Positions 27,695-39,170 of a stretch of 64,000 bases of DNA are shown in pieces; the first letter of the stretch is position 1; each line of letters begins with the position of its first letter. Source of the stretch: Takakia lepidozioides (taxonomy: Eukaryota; Streptophyta; Takakiopsida; Takakiales; Takakiaceae); NCBI GenBank assembly GCA_030704615.1, contig CM060732.1, forward strand, positions 24,118,001-24,182,000, read 5' to 3'. The position numbers were made by a program, and so were the translations under genes. Under the pieces are notes generated by a model. The model was not told the DNA's origin. It ran no database searches and was given only the letters and a program-made list of their open reading frames with translations.

Positions 27695-29285
27695 AACGAT
27701 CACCCATATTGACGGTCGTTTGTAATTTAATATTTTAATAGATTAGGCGACGGCCTATATTGGCAGTTGCCGGTAATTTATGAAGTTTTAAATGGAACGA
27801 CCGCCCATATTGGCGGTCGCTTGCAATTTATTATATTTTAAATTAAGCGACGGCCTATATTGGCGGTCGGTTGAAAAATTATTAGTTTTAAAAATTAAGC
27901 GACCGCCCAGATTGGCAGTCGCTCGCAGTTTAAAAAATATTTTAAAAATTACAACAACCGCCATTCGCCGGCCATCGCATATTTTTATTTTTATTCTAAA
28001 ATGAAGCGACCGCCAAACCGTCGCTGCTTTTAAAAAAAAAATTAAATGCAGTGACCGTCAAATGGCGATCGCTCGTTTTGTTTTTTTTAATTTAGCGGCA
28101 GTGGCTCTTTTTTTAAGAAATTTAAATGAAGCGACTGCAACTACGGCAGTCGCTCTCTTTTCAAAAAAATATATGAATCGACCGCCAATATGGTGGTTGC
28201 ACTTTTTTGTTTTTTAAAATATAATGAAGCGACCGCCAATACGGCGGTCGCTCTTTTCTTCTTTTTTTCAAAACTGAAGCGACCGCCACTACGGTGGTCG
28301 CTCATTATCGTTTATTTATTTTAAAATGAAGCGACCGCCACATGGAGGTCGCTCTTTTTCGCTTTTTAAAAAATTGAAGGGTCCGCCAGTACGACGGTCA
28401 CTCAATTTTTTTTAAATAAAAATAATTAAATTTTAAAATAAGCTTTTTTTTCTTTCTTAAATGAAGCGACCGCCATACAGTGGTCGCTCTTCTTCGCTTT
28501 TTAAGAAAGTGAAACGACCGCCAATACAGCGGTCGATACTTTATTTTATTTTTAAATTTAAAAAATAATAATAAAATAATTTTTTTATTTCCCACAAAAA
28601 TGAAGCGACCGCCCGATGGCGGTCGCTCTTTTCCGCTTTTAAAAGAACTGAAGCGACCGCCAATACGGTGGTCGCTCCTATAAGTTTAGTTTTTTTTTAA
28701 ATAAATTTTTAATATTTTAAAAAATGAAGTGTTTTTAAAGAAAAAAATGAAGCGACCGCCCTATGGCAGTTACTCTTTTCGATTTTTTAAAAACTGAAGC
28801 GACCGCCATTACGGCGGTCGCTCATTTTTTTTAAATTTAAAATAAATTTAATTAATTAACTTAACTTAACTTAACTTAAATAATAATAATAAAACGTGAA
28901 GCGACCGCCAATTCGGCGGTCGTTCGTTTACGTTTTTTTTTTCAATTTCCTTAAAAACAATTTAAAAAAATGAAGCGACCACCCTATGGCTGTCTCTTTT
29001 TTCGTTTTTTTTTTAAATAAAGCAACCGCCACTACGGCGGTCGCTCTGTTAAGTTTTTCTTAAAAGTAAAGCGATCATCCTATGGCGGTCGTTCTTTTTT
29101 GTTTTTTTAAAATGAAGCGACCGTCAATACGGCGGTCGCTCTTTTAGGTGCTTGTTTTAAATGAAACGACCACCATATGGTGGTCTCTTTTTGGTATTTA
29201 TAAAAGATGATGCGACCGCCCAATAGTGATCGCTCTTTTTTGTTTTTTTCTTTAAATGAAACGACCGCCTATACGACAACGACAC
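27695..29285. repeat. array of about 30 short GC-rich hairpins, about 50-bp period
   Basis: Nearly every 45-55 bp there is an inverted repeat with arms GCGACCGCC and GGCGGTCGC and a 3-6 nt loop (such as AATA or CTA). The spacers are T- and A-rich. Most units are preceded by TGAA and followed by CTCTTTT, so the whole is a tandem satellite of about 50 bp whose core is a palindrome. I can place about 30 units between 27695 and 29285, several degraded. The array contains no gene. It ends against a gag fragment. Confidence 0.88.
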
Positions 29286-29386
29286 GATAGTTCCGAAAAT
29301 TTTGTTACTTATAAACATGAAGCGGCTTCCGGTACGTGATGCTCCAACCTCCTGGAACATCTCACACGTGTAGTCGTCTACCTTCC

Positions 29387-29660
29387 TAAGTCTTGGCGAC
29401 CACTGCCTCCACCAAGCGGTTGATGGAGTCTTCGGAAAGCTCCGTGGTCGCCGTTGTCATGTTCAACTGTCGAGGTTTCGGACATTGTTTGGCCATGTGC
29501 CTAGTCTCCTCGCAATTAAAGTACACCCCATCAAAGCTCGTCTTCTGCCGGCCGTGTGCCATCGCATCTATTTTTCTTTTTGGAGCACTGGGTCCCGCCT
29601 TGGCGTGTGAAGGCCCTCCCTTCGATCTCCAATTGTCATTATCACCGTGTGGCTTATCCC
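29387..29660 (-). pseudogene. gag: retroelement gag fragment with zinc knuckle
   Basis: On the minus strand an open stretch reads WRSKGGPSHAKAGPSAPKRK, then a nucleocapsid-like knuckle YFNCEETRHMAKQC, then SINRLVEAVVAKT and a stop at 29387. The Cys-x4-His-x4-Cys part of a CCHC knuckle is intact, but the first Cys is replaced by Tyr. There is no protease or reverse transcriptase beside it, so this is an isolated fragment trapped between two satellite arrays. Confidence 0.5.
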
Positions 29661-29663
29661 AAC

Positions 29664-32600
29664 AGGTCTAGGAGTCATACGAGATGAATCGAAATTCATT
29701 CGATTGGACAACGGATGGTTGGTCATCTGAATGATTTTTGTTTCCTTTCAAACTTTGCCGGTATGTTCGGTATACCGTCTCATAGGTCCCGTAGGAGTAT
29801 GACATCAATCGAAATTCGTTCAATGGCCCAACGGACGGTTGCCTATCCAGATGAGTTTGGTTTGCTTTCAAACTTTGTCAATATGTTCAACATACCATAA
29901 GACGAGTCCCAGTGTAATATGAGATGAAACAAAATTTGTTTGATAGACCAACGGATGGATGCCCATTCAAATGATTTTTGTTCGCTTCGAAACTTCCGCA
30001 ACGTCTTGAGTATACCGTCTCACAGGTCCCTAAGTAATATACGATGAAATGAATTTCGTTCAATGGGCCAACAGCGCGTTCACATATCATGAAGTTTTGC
30101 TCATTGCGAAAAAGAATGGCGGTCGAATGGTTGACCATCCAAATGATTTTTGTTTACTTTCAAACTTTGCCACTATGTTCAACATACCATGTATCAGGTC
30201 CCGGACTAATATGAGATGAAACGAAATTCATTCGATGGCTGAACAGATGGTTGCACATCCAAATGATTTTGGTTCATTTTCAGACTTTGTAAGTGTGTTC
30301 AATGTACCATCTAAGAGGTCCCAGAGTAATATGAGATGAAACGAAATTCGTCCAATGAACCAACAGAGGGTTGCACATCCAAATGATTTTCGTTCATTTC
30401 GAAACTTGGCCAGTATGTCCAATGTACCATCTGACAGGTCTCAGAGTAATATGAGTTCAATCGAAATTTGTTCAATGGGTCGATGAGGCGTTCACGTGTC
30501 ATTCAATTTTGTTCATTGCGATAAAGAAATCTTGTCGTGGATGAACGGATAATGCACCCATTTAACAGATGAGGTTGAGGCCCATCTTTGGCCCGCATAT
30601 GCTTGAGTATGTGTGCAACACATGTACGGAGAAACAAGAGAAGCAACAAACATTTGCCTCCTCAACCACGCCCTCGCCCTTCCACCAATTTGCAATTAAA
30701 TTGAGTTTAAATAAATTTCAAGCAAATAAATAGGTTTACACTGTCTTTGATTGGGGTTTCCCGCTACGTAACGATTTTATTTTTGGCTCAATCTTGTTCT
30801 CTGGCTTCAATCCTCCCACCGCTACATCCATACAAAACTTTGAACCAAACAAAAATAAAAATTTCTAAAAGTGTCCTTTTCGCTCACTATTGCTGAACTC
30901 TCTATAAAGAGTGCATGAAGTACAAGTCAAATCAAATTTAGAGTGCAAATTAGGGAAGAAACTGTGATTTTGGATCCTAGTGACTTTTGTTCGCTATGAA
31001 ATTTGGCACGCACGTTGCATATGCCGTCATTAGATAAATGGCTAAAAAAACGGAATGAAAAAAAATCATGTGCACCCAAAACGCCGTCCAACAGGTCCCA
31101 GAGTAATAGCACATCAAACGAAATTCATCCAACGGTTGAACGGATGGTTGTCTATCCAAATCATTTTTTGTTTGCTTTCAAACTTTGTCAGTCCGTTCGG
31201 TACACCCTCTCACAGGCCCCGGACTAATATGAGATCAATCGAAATTCATTCGATGGCTGAACAGATGGTTGCCCATCCGAACAATTTTGGTTCGTTTTCA
31301 GACTTTGCTTGTGTGCTCAATGTACCATATAAAAGGTCCAAGAGTAATACGAGATGAAACGAAATTCGTCAAATGGGCCAACAGATCGTTGTCTATCCAA
31401 ATGATTTTCGTTCGCTTCGAGACTTGGCCAATATGTCCAATGTACCATCTGACAGGTCCTAGAGTAATATGAAATCAATCAAAATTCATTCAATAGGCCA
31501 ATGAGGCATTCATGTGTCATCCAATTTTGTTCATTGCGGAAAAAAAAATCTTGTCATGGGTGAACGGATGAGGTTGAGGCCCACCTTTTGCCCGCATGTG
31601 CTTGAGTATGTGTGCAACACATGTGCGGAGAAACAAGAGAAGCAACAAACATTTGTCTCCCCAACCACGTCCTAGCCCTTCCACCAATTTTCAGTTAAAT
31701 TACGTTTAAATTAATTTCAAACAAATAAATAGGTTTACATTGTCTTTGATTGGGGTTTTCTTCTTCGTAACGGTTTTATTTTTTGCTCAATCTTGTTCTC
31801 CGGCTTTGAGCCTCCCACCGCTACATCCCTATAAAAATTTGGACCAAACAAAAATGAAAATTTTCTAAAAGTGTCATCTTCGCTTGCTATTGTAGAACTC
31901 TCTATGAAAAGTGCTCAAATAGAAGACAAATCAAGTTTGGAGTGCAAATTAGGGAAGAAACTGTGGTTTTGGATCTTAATGACTTTTGTTCACTATGAAA
32001 ATTGGGACGCACGTTGCATATGCCGTCATTAGACATATGACCCATCCGTTCAGCCATCGAATGAATTTTGGATTGATCTCATATTAGTCCGGGACTTGTG
32101 AGAAGGTGTACCCAACGTACTAACAAAGTTTGAAAGCAAACAAAAATGATTTGGATGGGCAACCATCCGTTCAACTGTTGGATGAATTCCGTTTGATGTG
32201 CTATTACTTAAGGACCTCTTTGACGGCGTTTCGGGTGCACATGATTTTTTTTCATTCCGTTTTTTTAGTCATATGTCTAATGACGGCATATGCAACGTGC
32301 GTGCCACATTTCATAGCGAACAAAAGTCATTACGACCCAAAATCACAGTTTCTTTCATAATTTGCACTCCGAACTTGATTTGTCTTCTATTTCATGCACT
32401 CTTCATAGAGAGTTATGCAATAGTGACCAAAGTGAACACTTTTAGAAAATTTTCATTTTTGTTTGGTCCAAATTTTTGTAGGGATGTAGCGGTGGGAGGG
32501 TCGAAGCCGGAGAATAAGATTGAGCAAAAAATAAAACCGTTACGGAGCAGAAAACCCCAATCAAAGACAATGTAAACCAATTTATTTGCTTGAAATTCTT

Positions 32601-33005
32601 TTAAACGTAATTTAATTACAAATTGGTGGAAGGGCTAGGACGTGGTTGGGGAGGCAAATGTTTGTTTCTTCTATTGGTTCTCCGCACATGTGTTGCACAC
32701 ATATTCAAGCACATGCGGGCTAAAGATGGTCCTCAACATCATCCGTTCAATGGGTGCATTGGTCGTTCACCCATGACATGATTTTTCCATCCGAACGATT
32801 TTGGTTCGTTTTCAGACTTTGTCAGTGTGTGTGCTTAATGTACCATATAAGAAGTCCCAGAGTAATATGAGATGAAACGAAATTCGTCCAATGGGCCAAC
32901 GGATGGTTGTCTATCCAAATGATTTCGTTCGCTTCGAGACTTGGCCAGTTTGTCCAATGTACCATTTGACAGGTCCTAGAGTAATATGAGATCAATCAAA
33001 ATTAT
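29664..33005. repeat. 120-bp tandem repeat in about 1-kb higher-order units, one inverted
   Basis: The basic unit (about 120 bp) starts near GGTCCCAGAGTAATATGAG, continues GAAACGAAATTCGT, a variant of GGTTGTCTATCCAAATGATT and TTTCAAACTTTG, and ends GTACCATCTGACA. Unit starts are visible at 29664, 29785, 29906, 30025, 30198, 30318 and 30438, and again at 31095, 31216, 31336 and 31456. A different block of about 0.55 kb (with TTGAGGCCCA, GTGTGCAACACATG and GACGGCATATGC) follows at 30480-31080 and 31490-32035, giving a 1.0-kb higher-order period. A third copy, 32040-32790, is inverted; direct-orientation units resume at about 32790. No coding capacity is apparent. Confidence 0.8.
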
Positions 33006-33480
33006 ATTGTGCTTCGTTAATTTTGTGGGTATGTTCTTCATACGTAGATTGAATTTTAGACATGATTATGAAATACAAGACTAGGCGAAATTTGTCAGGA
33101 AGACGAGCGTTCATAACTCGTTATAACTTATTGGTTAACATCCATTTTCCTTGTTGCCCATCTTTCAGAGTTCATTGCAGATACCCACATACACGTCATG
33201 ACCAAATATTACACCATTGTAAATTTGAGGGTGAACCACTTCTTCCACATCACATGAGTGCAAAACCAGAAGAATTACTTGTTACACTGTTCATGCAATT
33301 AAAATTTGTAGGTGCCACACATGTGTATTAACAAAATTGGTGCATATACAAAATTGGCGGAGTGCTATCAGTGTGTTCCAGATATTCAAGGTATAAGAAA
33401 AATCCACATTGTATATGTACTACGTTGCTACTCATTCGGATCCTCGTCGTCACTGTCCGGGGACAAAGGATGTGATGTTG
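33006..33480. other. spacer after the higher-order repeat
   Basis: One short open frame (33062-33331, plus strand) has no recognisable features. Nothing else seen. Confidence 0.3.
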
Positions 33481-33599
33481 TGGTCTAATTTGCACTGCCA
33501 ATACGGAGAGCCTGGGACCATGATCTCGTGGTCAATGAGGGGCCAAATGACATGTGATCAATTCTGACCAGCATCCGCTTACTTTGTAGCGAAAGTTGA

Positions 33600-34280
33600 T
33601 TTTTTTTGCAGAATCTCATGACATGACGAGGGTCAAAAGACGTCCGTAATTCCGGCAATGATGCGGTCAATACTACGATCTGACAATGTAAACTCCGCGG
33701 ACATGTCCATGTCGTTCGTTCGAACGTCATTGTGGACAGTGCTTTCATTGTTTCGAGGCGTGTTTTGCAATGTACCCTGCAACTCGGCTATGCGCAGTCT
33801 GTCATTCCACAAGGTTCTGCAGGGTTCGGACTCGCTGTTTTATTTCCACCAGTTCATCCTCTAACGTTCCAGATACTTGTTGCACCGGTGCCTCGAGCAC
33901 GCCTAGTATCGTAGCCGGGAGTACCGGGGCCTCGCGCACGCCCAGTATCGTAGCCGGGGGTGTTTCAAACGTGTTCAAGATGTCGACGAAATGGTATTGC
34001 ATCATTGCGTTTCTCATATTAGCAGTTTGCCAATTCACTGGACGCAACAGTATCACCTCCACGTACAACATGGCTGCCAAGGTGTACGAGATTTAACCCT
34101 TAAGAGTGGTTCACCCCACAACGTGCAATGCACCTTAGTCGCCCTATGCTGGAAATGCAAGTTCATGCAAGACCTAGAGTCCGCGCAATTGTTTCTGGTT
34201 TGCACCACATGCCTAGGTCTAGGCCACAATTGATTGATGTGACACCATTTCACGATTTTTTGCATCTCGTGCTCGGCCAC
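33600..34280 (-). pseudogene. decayed ORF with coiled-coil-like segment, family unknown
   Basis: Minus strand. 34280-34053 and 34080-33802 are open frames, and a frameshift near 33800 leads into a further protein-like stretch to about 33600. The second frame has a repeated ATILGV-x-EAPV motif and then a heptad-like segment LEDELVEIKQRVRTLQNLVE. After the shift the reading continues DRLRIAELQGTLQNT. Such coiled coils are common in plant transposon accessory proteins and retroelement Gag, but no motif identifies it. It is broken and probably of transposon origin. Confidence 0.35.
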
Positions 34281-34895
34281 CTAAACTCTTCCGGAAAATC
34301 CTCTCATCCATCTCTTTGCTAGTATGCTAGGGTCATGATATACTTCCCAATTCAAGTCATGCCTTAATCATTTGATTTTCTTAGGGGGCAGTCCATATTC
34401 ATAGGGGTCATCTCTTCCATGACGCTCATCGTCCTGGCCGGCCTCTGTTATTTTGTAAAAATCGGAGCAACCCTAAACGATGTTTACTAATAAATAACAG
34501 AAAGTTAAACACTACTGAAGCAAACGTGGAAACGGCTAAGAATTAAGGAACTGCGATCTCGATAAAAAAATTACAATTGACCCTAAACCCTTAACACGAA
34601 ACGGGTTTGAATAAGTGCCATAATAGTTATTAAAAGCTAATTTTGTAGAATGAAATGTTCCAGGAAGCCAGATGAGGGGCTATAGGAGCATTCTGCAACG
34701 ACTTCACATAAATTGTGGCAAAAAAATCCCCCCCAAGCCAATGACCTCCTTCTCCACGTAACTACGTGTCATAAAATAGTTACATGTCACGCACACATAA
34801 CTTGTGTGGAGAGGAAGTGAGGGGAGAATGAGCTTCCTTTCGCATATCCCTCCCCTTCTCATTCCTCGGTCCACGTGTAAGGCACACCTTCTAGA
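34281..34895. other. lead-in to the second hairpin array
   Basis: No gene. A block at about 34801-34895 (TGTGGAGAGGAAGTGAGGG ... CCTTCTAGAAG) is repeated at about 35275-35370 and partly at 41698, giving a longer period of about 0.47 kb over the hairpin satellite. Confidence 0.5.
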
Positions 34896-35539
34896 AGCGA
34901 CTGCCACCATGGCGGTCGCTACATTTAAAAAAAACAACAAAAAGACGACTGACAGTAATGGCGGTCGCTCTATTTAAAAAATTAAACAATAAAAGTGACC
35001 ACCAGTAACGACGGTCGCTCTATTAAATAAAATAAAAAATAAAAGCGACCGCCAGAAATGACAGTCGCAACATTTTCAGAAATTAAAAATATACAAGCGA
35101 CCACCAGTAATGGCGGTTACAATGAAAAATAAAAGCGACCGCCATAACTGGCGGTCGCAACATTTTTTCAAAAATTAAATATATACAATCGACCACCAGT
35201 AATGGCCGTCGCTCTATTTAAAAATAAATAAAAAACAAAAGCGACTGCCAATAATGGCGGTCGCATATAAGTTGTGTGGAGAGGAAGTGAGGGGAGAACG
35301 AGCCTCCTTTGGCTTATCTGCACCCCACCTCTAATTCCTCGGTCCACGCGTAAGGCACACCTTCTAGAAGTGACCGCCGCCATGACGGTCGCTACATTCT
35401 AAAAAAACAACAAAAAAACGACCGGCAGTAATGGCAGTCGCTCTATTTAAAAGATTAAACAATAAAAGCGACCGCCAGTAATGACGGTCACTCTATTAAA
35501 AAAAACAAAAAAACAAAAGCGACTGCCATTACTGACAGT
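34896..35539. repeat. second hairpin array, left part
   Basis: Same palindromic core as the array at 27.7-29.3 kb, about 12 units, but with different spacers (AAAACAATAAAA type) and loops around AGTAAT. A 0.47-kb higher-order period is visible. The last unit is interrupted inside its right arm by the LTR element that starts at 35540. Confidence 0.85.
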
Positions 35540-36132
35540 TGTCACGGACATAGCCCAGAAATTACAAAGTTACCAAATTACCGAGAGTTACCATGACTTA
35601 CCGTGATTGACCATGATCTACCATGATTTATCATTACTTATCAAGTTATCGGGAGTTTACCAAATTACCAAGAGTAACTTGGGAAACTACTCATGAAGCT
35701 TCCTTTGGAGGAAACTTCTCCATCAAGATACCTCTTTTGTTTAAGGAAGCTTCTCCATCAAGAAATCTTTGTTTAATCTTGGAAACTTCTCCAGCAAGAA
35801 ACCTCCATGGGGGAAGCTTCTTAGTAGCCAATATATATAGGAGGCGAGACTGGACACTCTTCAGTCTCGCCAACACCAGTTCGAGCTACTCTTGTTTCCA
35901 GTTCCCAGTACTCTAGCCCAGTTTCCAGTATCTGGTACTCCAGTCCACTTTCCAGCATTCCAGTATTCAAGTCGTGTTCCAATATCTTGTACTCTTGTTC
36001 ATTGTTATAAAGATCATATTGATTCCTATTTACTCATCGTGCATTCGGCCACGCCGACCTTGACTTCTTGTCTAGCATTGTACCTTTAGTTTTATCTCTT
36101 GTTTGTGTTCAGTCATGTTCTCGTCCTTGACA
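35540..36132 (+). repeat. 5' LTR, 593 bp
   Basis: Starts TGTCACGG and ends CCTTGACA. The U3 part (35580-35640) has short imperfect tandem words of the TACCATGATT type. A TATA-like tract is at 35830-35839 (AATATATATA), followed by GGCGAGACTGGACACTC, so transcription could start near 35870. A TTTTGGCGAGACT stretch follows the LTR where the primer-binding site should be; I cannot assign the tRNA. Confidence 0.8.
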
Positions 36133-36170
36133 TTTTGGCGAGACTAAAATTTGTTCTTTAGTTAGTTAAG

Positions 36171-37211
36171 ATGGAAGACACATTTGAGGAAATGGTCATC
36201 ACATTGCAGAGTCTTCAGCTCCAGATGCAAGAACTTCGTACATCTACCGTCCAATTGCAAGCTGATCAGTCTCAAGATCTTGGCAACGCTCTCCACAATT
36301 TGCAACAACAAATTTCAGAGTTAAAGGAGTCGAACAATGGATCTTCAACCATACGAGTCCTTACTGCAACAGCTCCTACTGCAACGGTTCCTCTTCAACA
36401 GATTACGAGAGAACCAAATATCAGCATGCTCGAGAAATTTGATGGGACGAGATCAAGATTTCGCGGTTTTGTTCAACAAGTACGACTGTTCCTACGACTA
36501 CATCCACAACGCTACCCCGATGAAGGTATTCAAGTGGGATTTGTGGGCACCCTTCTATCAGACACTGCCCTATCTTGGTTTGCACCGCTATTAGAAAAAA
36601 ATTTGCATTTATTATATAATTTTGAAGCATTCATGTCCGAGTTCACTACAACGTTTAGAGAGAATGATAGAGAGAGAGTTGCAGAAACAAAGATGCGAAA
36701 TCTTCGACAAGGAGCACGTCCTACTTCCATTTATGCTGCCGAATTTTGACAACTTGCGTGCGACCTCGACTGGAATGAGAAGAGCCTCATTAATCAATTT
36801 CGATGTGGACTAAAAGATGATGTAAAAGATTTGTTGCTGATAATGCCAAACGTGAGTACACTGAGTGAATTCATCACCCAAGTCATTGCATGCGATAATC
36901 GTTTGTTCGAAAGACGTCAAGAGAAGCGATCTGGATGGTCGACGACGCATCATGTCACTACTACTACGACACCAAATATAACGATCTATCAGACATCCAG
37001 TAGTGATCCTATGCAGATTGATGTTGTCCGATTCAAACCATTGACGCCACAAGAAAAATAAAGACGGCGCTCGAATGGATTATGCCTCTATTGCGGAGAA
37101 GTAGATCACATAACATTAAACTGCCCCAACAAGAGAAGATTCAAAGCTCGGGGCACAATTCAAGTGTTCGATACGAGGAGGTCGGAAAACGACAATGTCC
37201 AGTCACAGTAA
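36171..37211 (+). pseudogene. gag: chromovirus-like gag with CCHC zinc knuckle
   Basis: One frame of 346 codons with two internal stops (TGA at 36747 and TAA at 37059). The N-terminus (MEDTFEEMVITLQSLQLQMQ) is coiled-coil-like. The capsid-like core has MLEKFDGTRSRFRGFVQQV, ALSWFAPLLE and FRENDRERVAETKMRNLRQG. A perfect CxxCx4Hx4C knuckle (CLYCGEVDHITLNC) lies at 37083-37124, after the second stop. Gag would package element RNA into particles. Confidence 0.82.
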
Positions 37212-38340
37212 AGACCATGCGGCTGGACACCACAAATTCCTTATCTCCAGACCCTGCACTTTGTTTCACAGTTCCGGTAAAAATCAGAGTGTAAAACGAG
37301 ATATCGTTGTAGAAGCACTTTTGGACTCAGGAGCTTCAGCTTGTTTTATGGACAAAAACTTTGCGAAACAACACAATTTAACGCTCGTAAAGAAGAAACT
37401 CTCGGCCCCCGTTGAAGTCATCGATGGACGACCGTTAACATCAGGAAATGTGGACCATGAAACTTGACCACTTGAAATGAAGCTTAAAGATCAAACATCA
37501 CATATTGTTTTCAATATCATCCAGTCTCCAACGAATCATATGATCCTTAGACTTCCTTGGTTCGTATTTCACAATCCCGACATCGACTGGCGATCGCGAA
37601 AAATTTCTACAAGACAAAAATGTAGAAATATCAAAGGTATTCAACCCCTATTCCTTGGAGCTAGAGCTTTCATGAGAGCTACAAAAAAAGAGGCGGTATT
37701 TGTACTTTATGCGACTCCGATCAAGACCACAACAGACAAAGGTACTTCAACATTATCCGCTCAATATCAAGATTTAAAATATGTCTTCGAGAAGAAAAAT
37801 GCAGACATGATGCCAGAACATCGACCTTATGATTGTGCAATTGAGTTACAAGAAGGAGCCCAACCACCATTCGGCCCAATCTATAACTTATCCCAGACGG
37901 AGTTGGCTGCATTACGTGAATACATTGATGAAAATTTGTCGAAGCACTTCATCCGACATTCAAAATCACCCGCGGGGGCGCCTATCTTGTTTGTGATAAA
38001 GAAGGACGGATCATTACGCATGTGTGTCGACTATCGCGGTCTCAACAAAGTCACAATCAACAATCGTTATCCATTGCCGCTGATTTCTGGGTTTCTCGAC
38101 CAGATGGAACGAGTGAAGATTTTTACCAAAATCGACTTGAGATGAGCCTATAACCTTGTACGGATAAAAGAAGGAGAAGAATGGAAAACAGCTTTTCGAA
38201 CAAGGTATGGACATTTTGAATACAGTGTTATGTCTTTCGGTCTTACCAATGCTCCAACAATTTTCCAACATATGATGAATGACATCTTTCGAGAATTTTT
38301 AGATGACTTTATTGATAAATTAAGATAAAGATGACTATAT
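37195..38340 (+). pseudogene. pol: protease and reverse transcriptase, catalytic box deleted
   Basis: The aspartic protease motif LLDSGAS lies at about 37321-37338. After a frame break, 37477-38145 carries the connecting region and reverse transcriptase motifs ([37 protein letters not shown]). A stop at 38143 precedes [31 protein letters not shown]. Where the YxDD catalytic box should follow, the sequence jumps from a [12 protein letters not shown]-like end straight to LYVKLKKCLFHQ. About 30 codons are missing, so this enzyme cannot work. Confidence 0.82.
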
Positions 38341-38346
38341 GTCAAG

Positions 38347-39170
38347 TTGAAGAAATGTCTTTTCCATCAATCTGAGGTCGAATTTATGGGCTACATTATT
38401 TCCGACAAATGCGTCTTTATGGATCAGAAGAAAATACAAACCATCATCGAGTGGATTAAACCAACTTCGGTCCGAGATGTACAATGTTTTCTGGGCTTTG
38501 CAAATTTCTATAGAATCTTCATCAATGACTACTCCAAAATTGCTGCACCGTTGACACGACTCACAGGGAAGGACAAATTTGTATGGGACGAGAAGGCTGA
38601 CCAGGCATTTGAAAGGCTGAAGCAGACATTTACAACGGCTCCAATACTGGTACATGCAGACCCATCTAAACCATTTTTCTTAGAAGCAGATGCATCGGAC
38701 TTTGTACTTGACGCGGTAGTCTCGCAATACGGTACAGATGGCCGACTCCACCCTATTGGTTTTCGTTCTCGCAAATTTTCCGCTGCGGAGATCAATTATG
38801 AAATCCATGACAAAGAACTTCTAGTGATTATCGATGCTTTTGAGGAGTGGCGACATCTATTGAAGGGAGCTAAACATCAAGTCACTTTCTATACCGATCA
38901 CAAAAACCTTGAATATTTTATGAGTGCTCGTGTTTTGACGTCAAGCGAGATGGAGTATGTCACTAGCAAGGTTTGATTTTGTTATTACCTACCGTCCCGG
39001 ACATCTTCAACGAAAACCAGATGCTCTTTCGACGATCGTATCTTGCGCCAAAAGAAGGGGATGCAGTTTTTGACCAACAAAAATTCATTATCTTGAAACC
39101 AACAAATCTCCAATTGAATATGCTATCCATGTCCACCTATGACGATGCAGAGATCATAAAGTAGATTCAG
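38347..39170 (+). pseudogene. pol: chromovirus-like RNase H and tether region
   Basis: 38347-38976 is one open frame with SEVEFMGYIISD, FLGFANFYRIFINDYSKIA, then RNase H motifs FLEADASDFVLDAVVSQ, YEIHDKELLVIIDAFEEW and TDHKNLEYF. A frameshift near 38970 moves the tether (YRPGHL, PDALS) to another frame. A further open frame (38973-39164) holds the link to the integrase and ends at a stop. Confidence 0.8.

Noticed and set aside
27695-29285. CRISPR array suggested by regular palindromic repeats and spacers
   Set aside because: The setting is a plant nuclear genome, spacers are low-complexity AT-rich and related to each other, repeats vary freely, and no cas-like gene is present.
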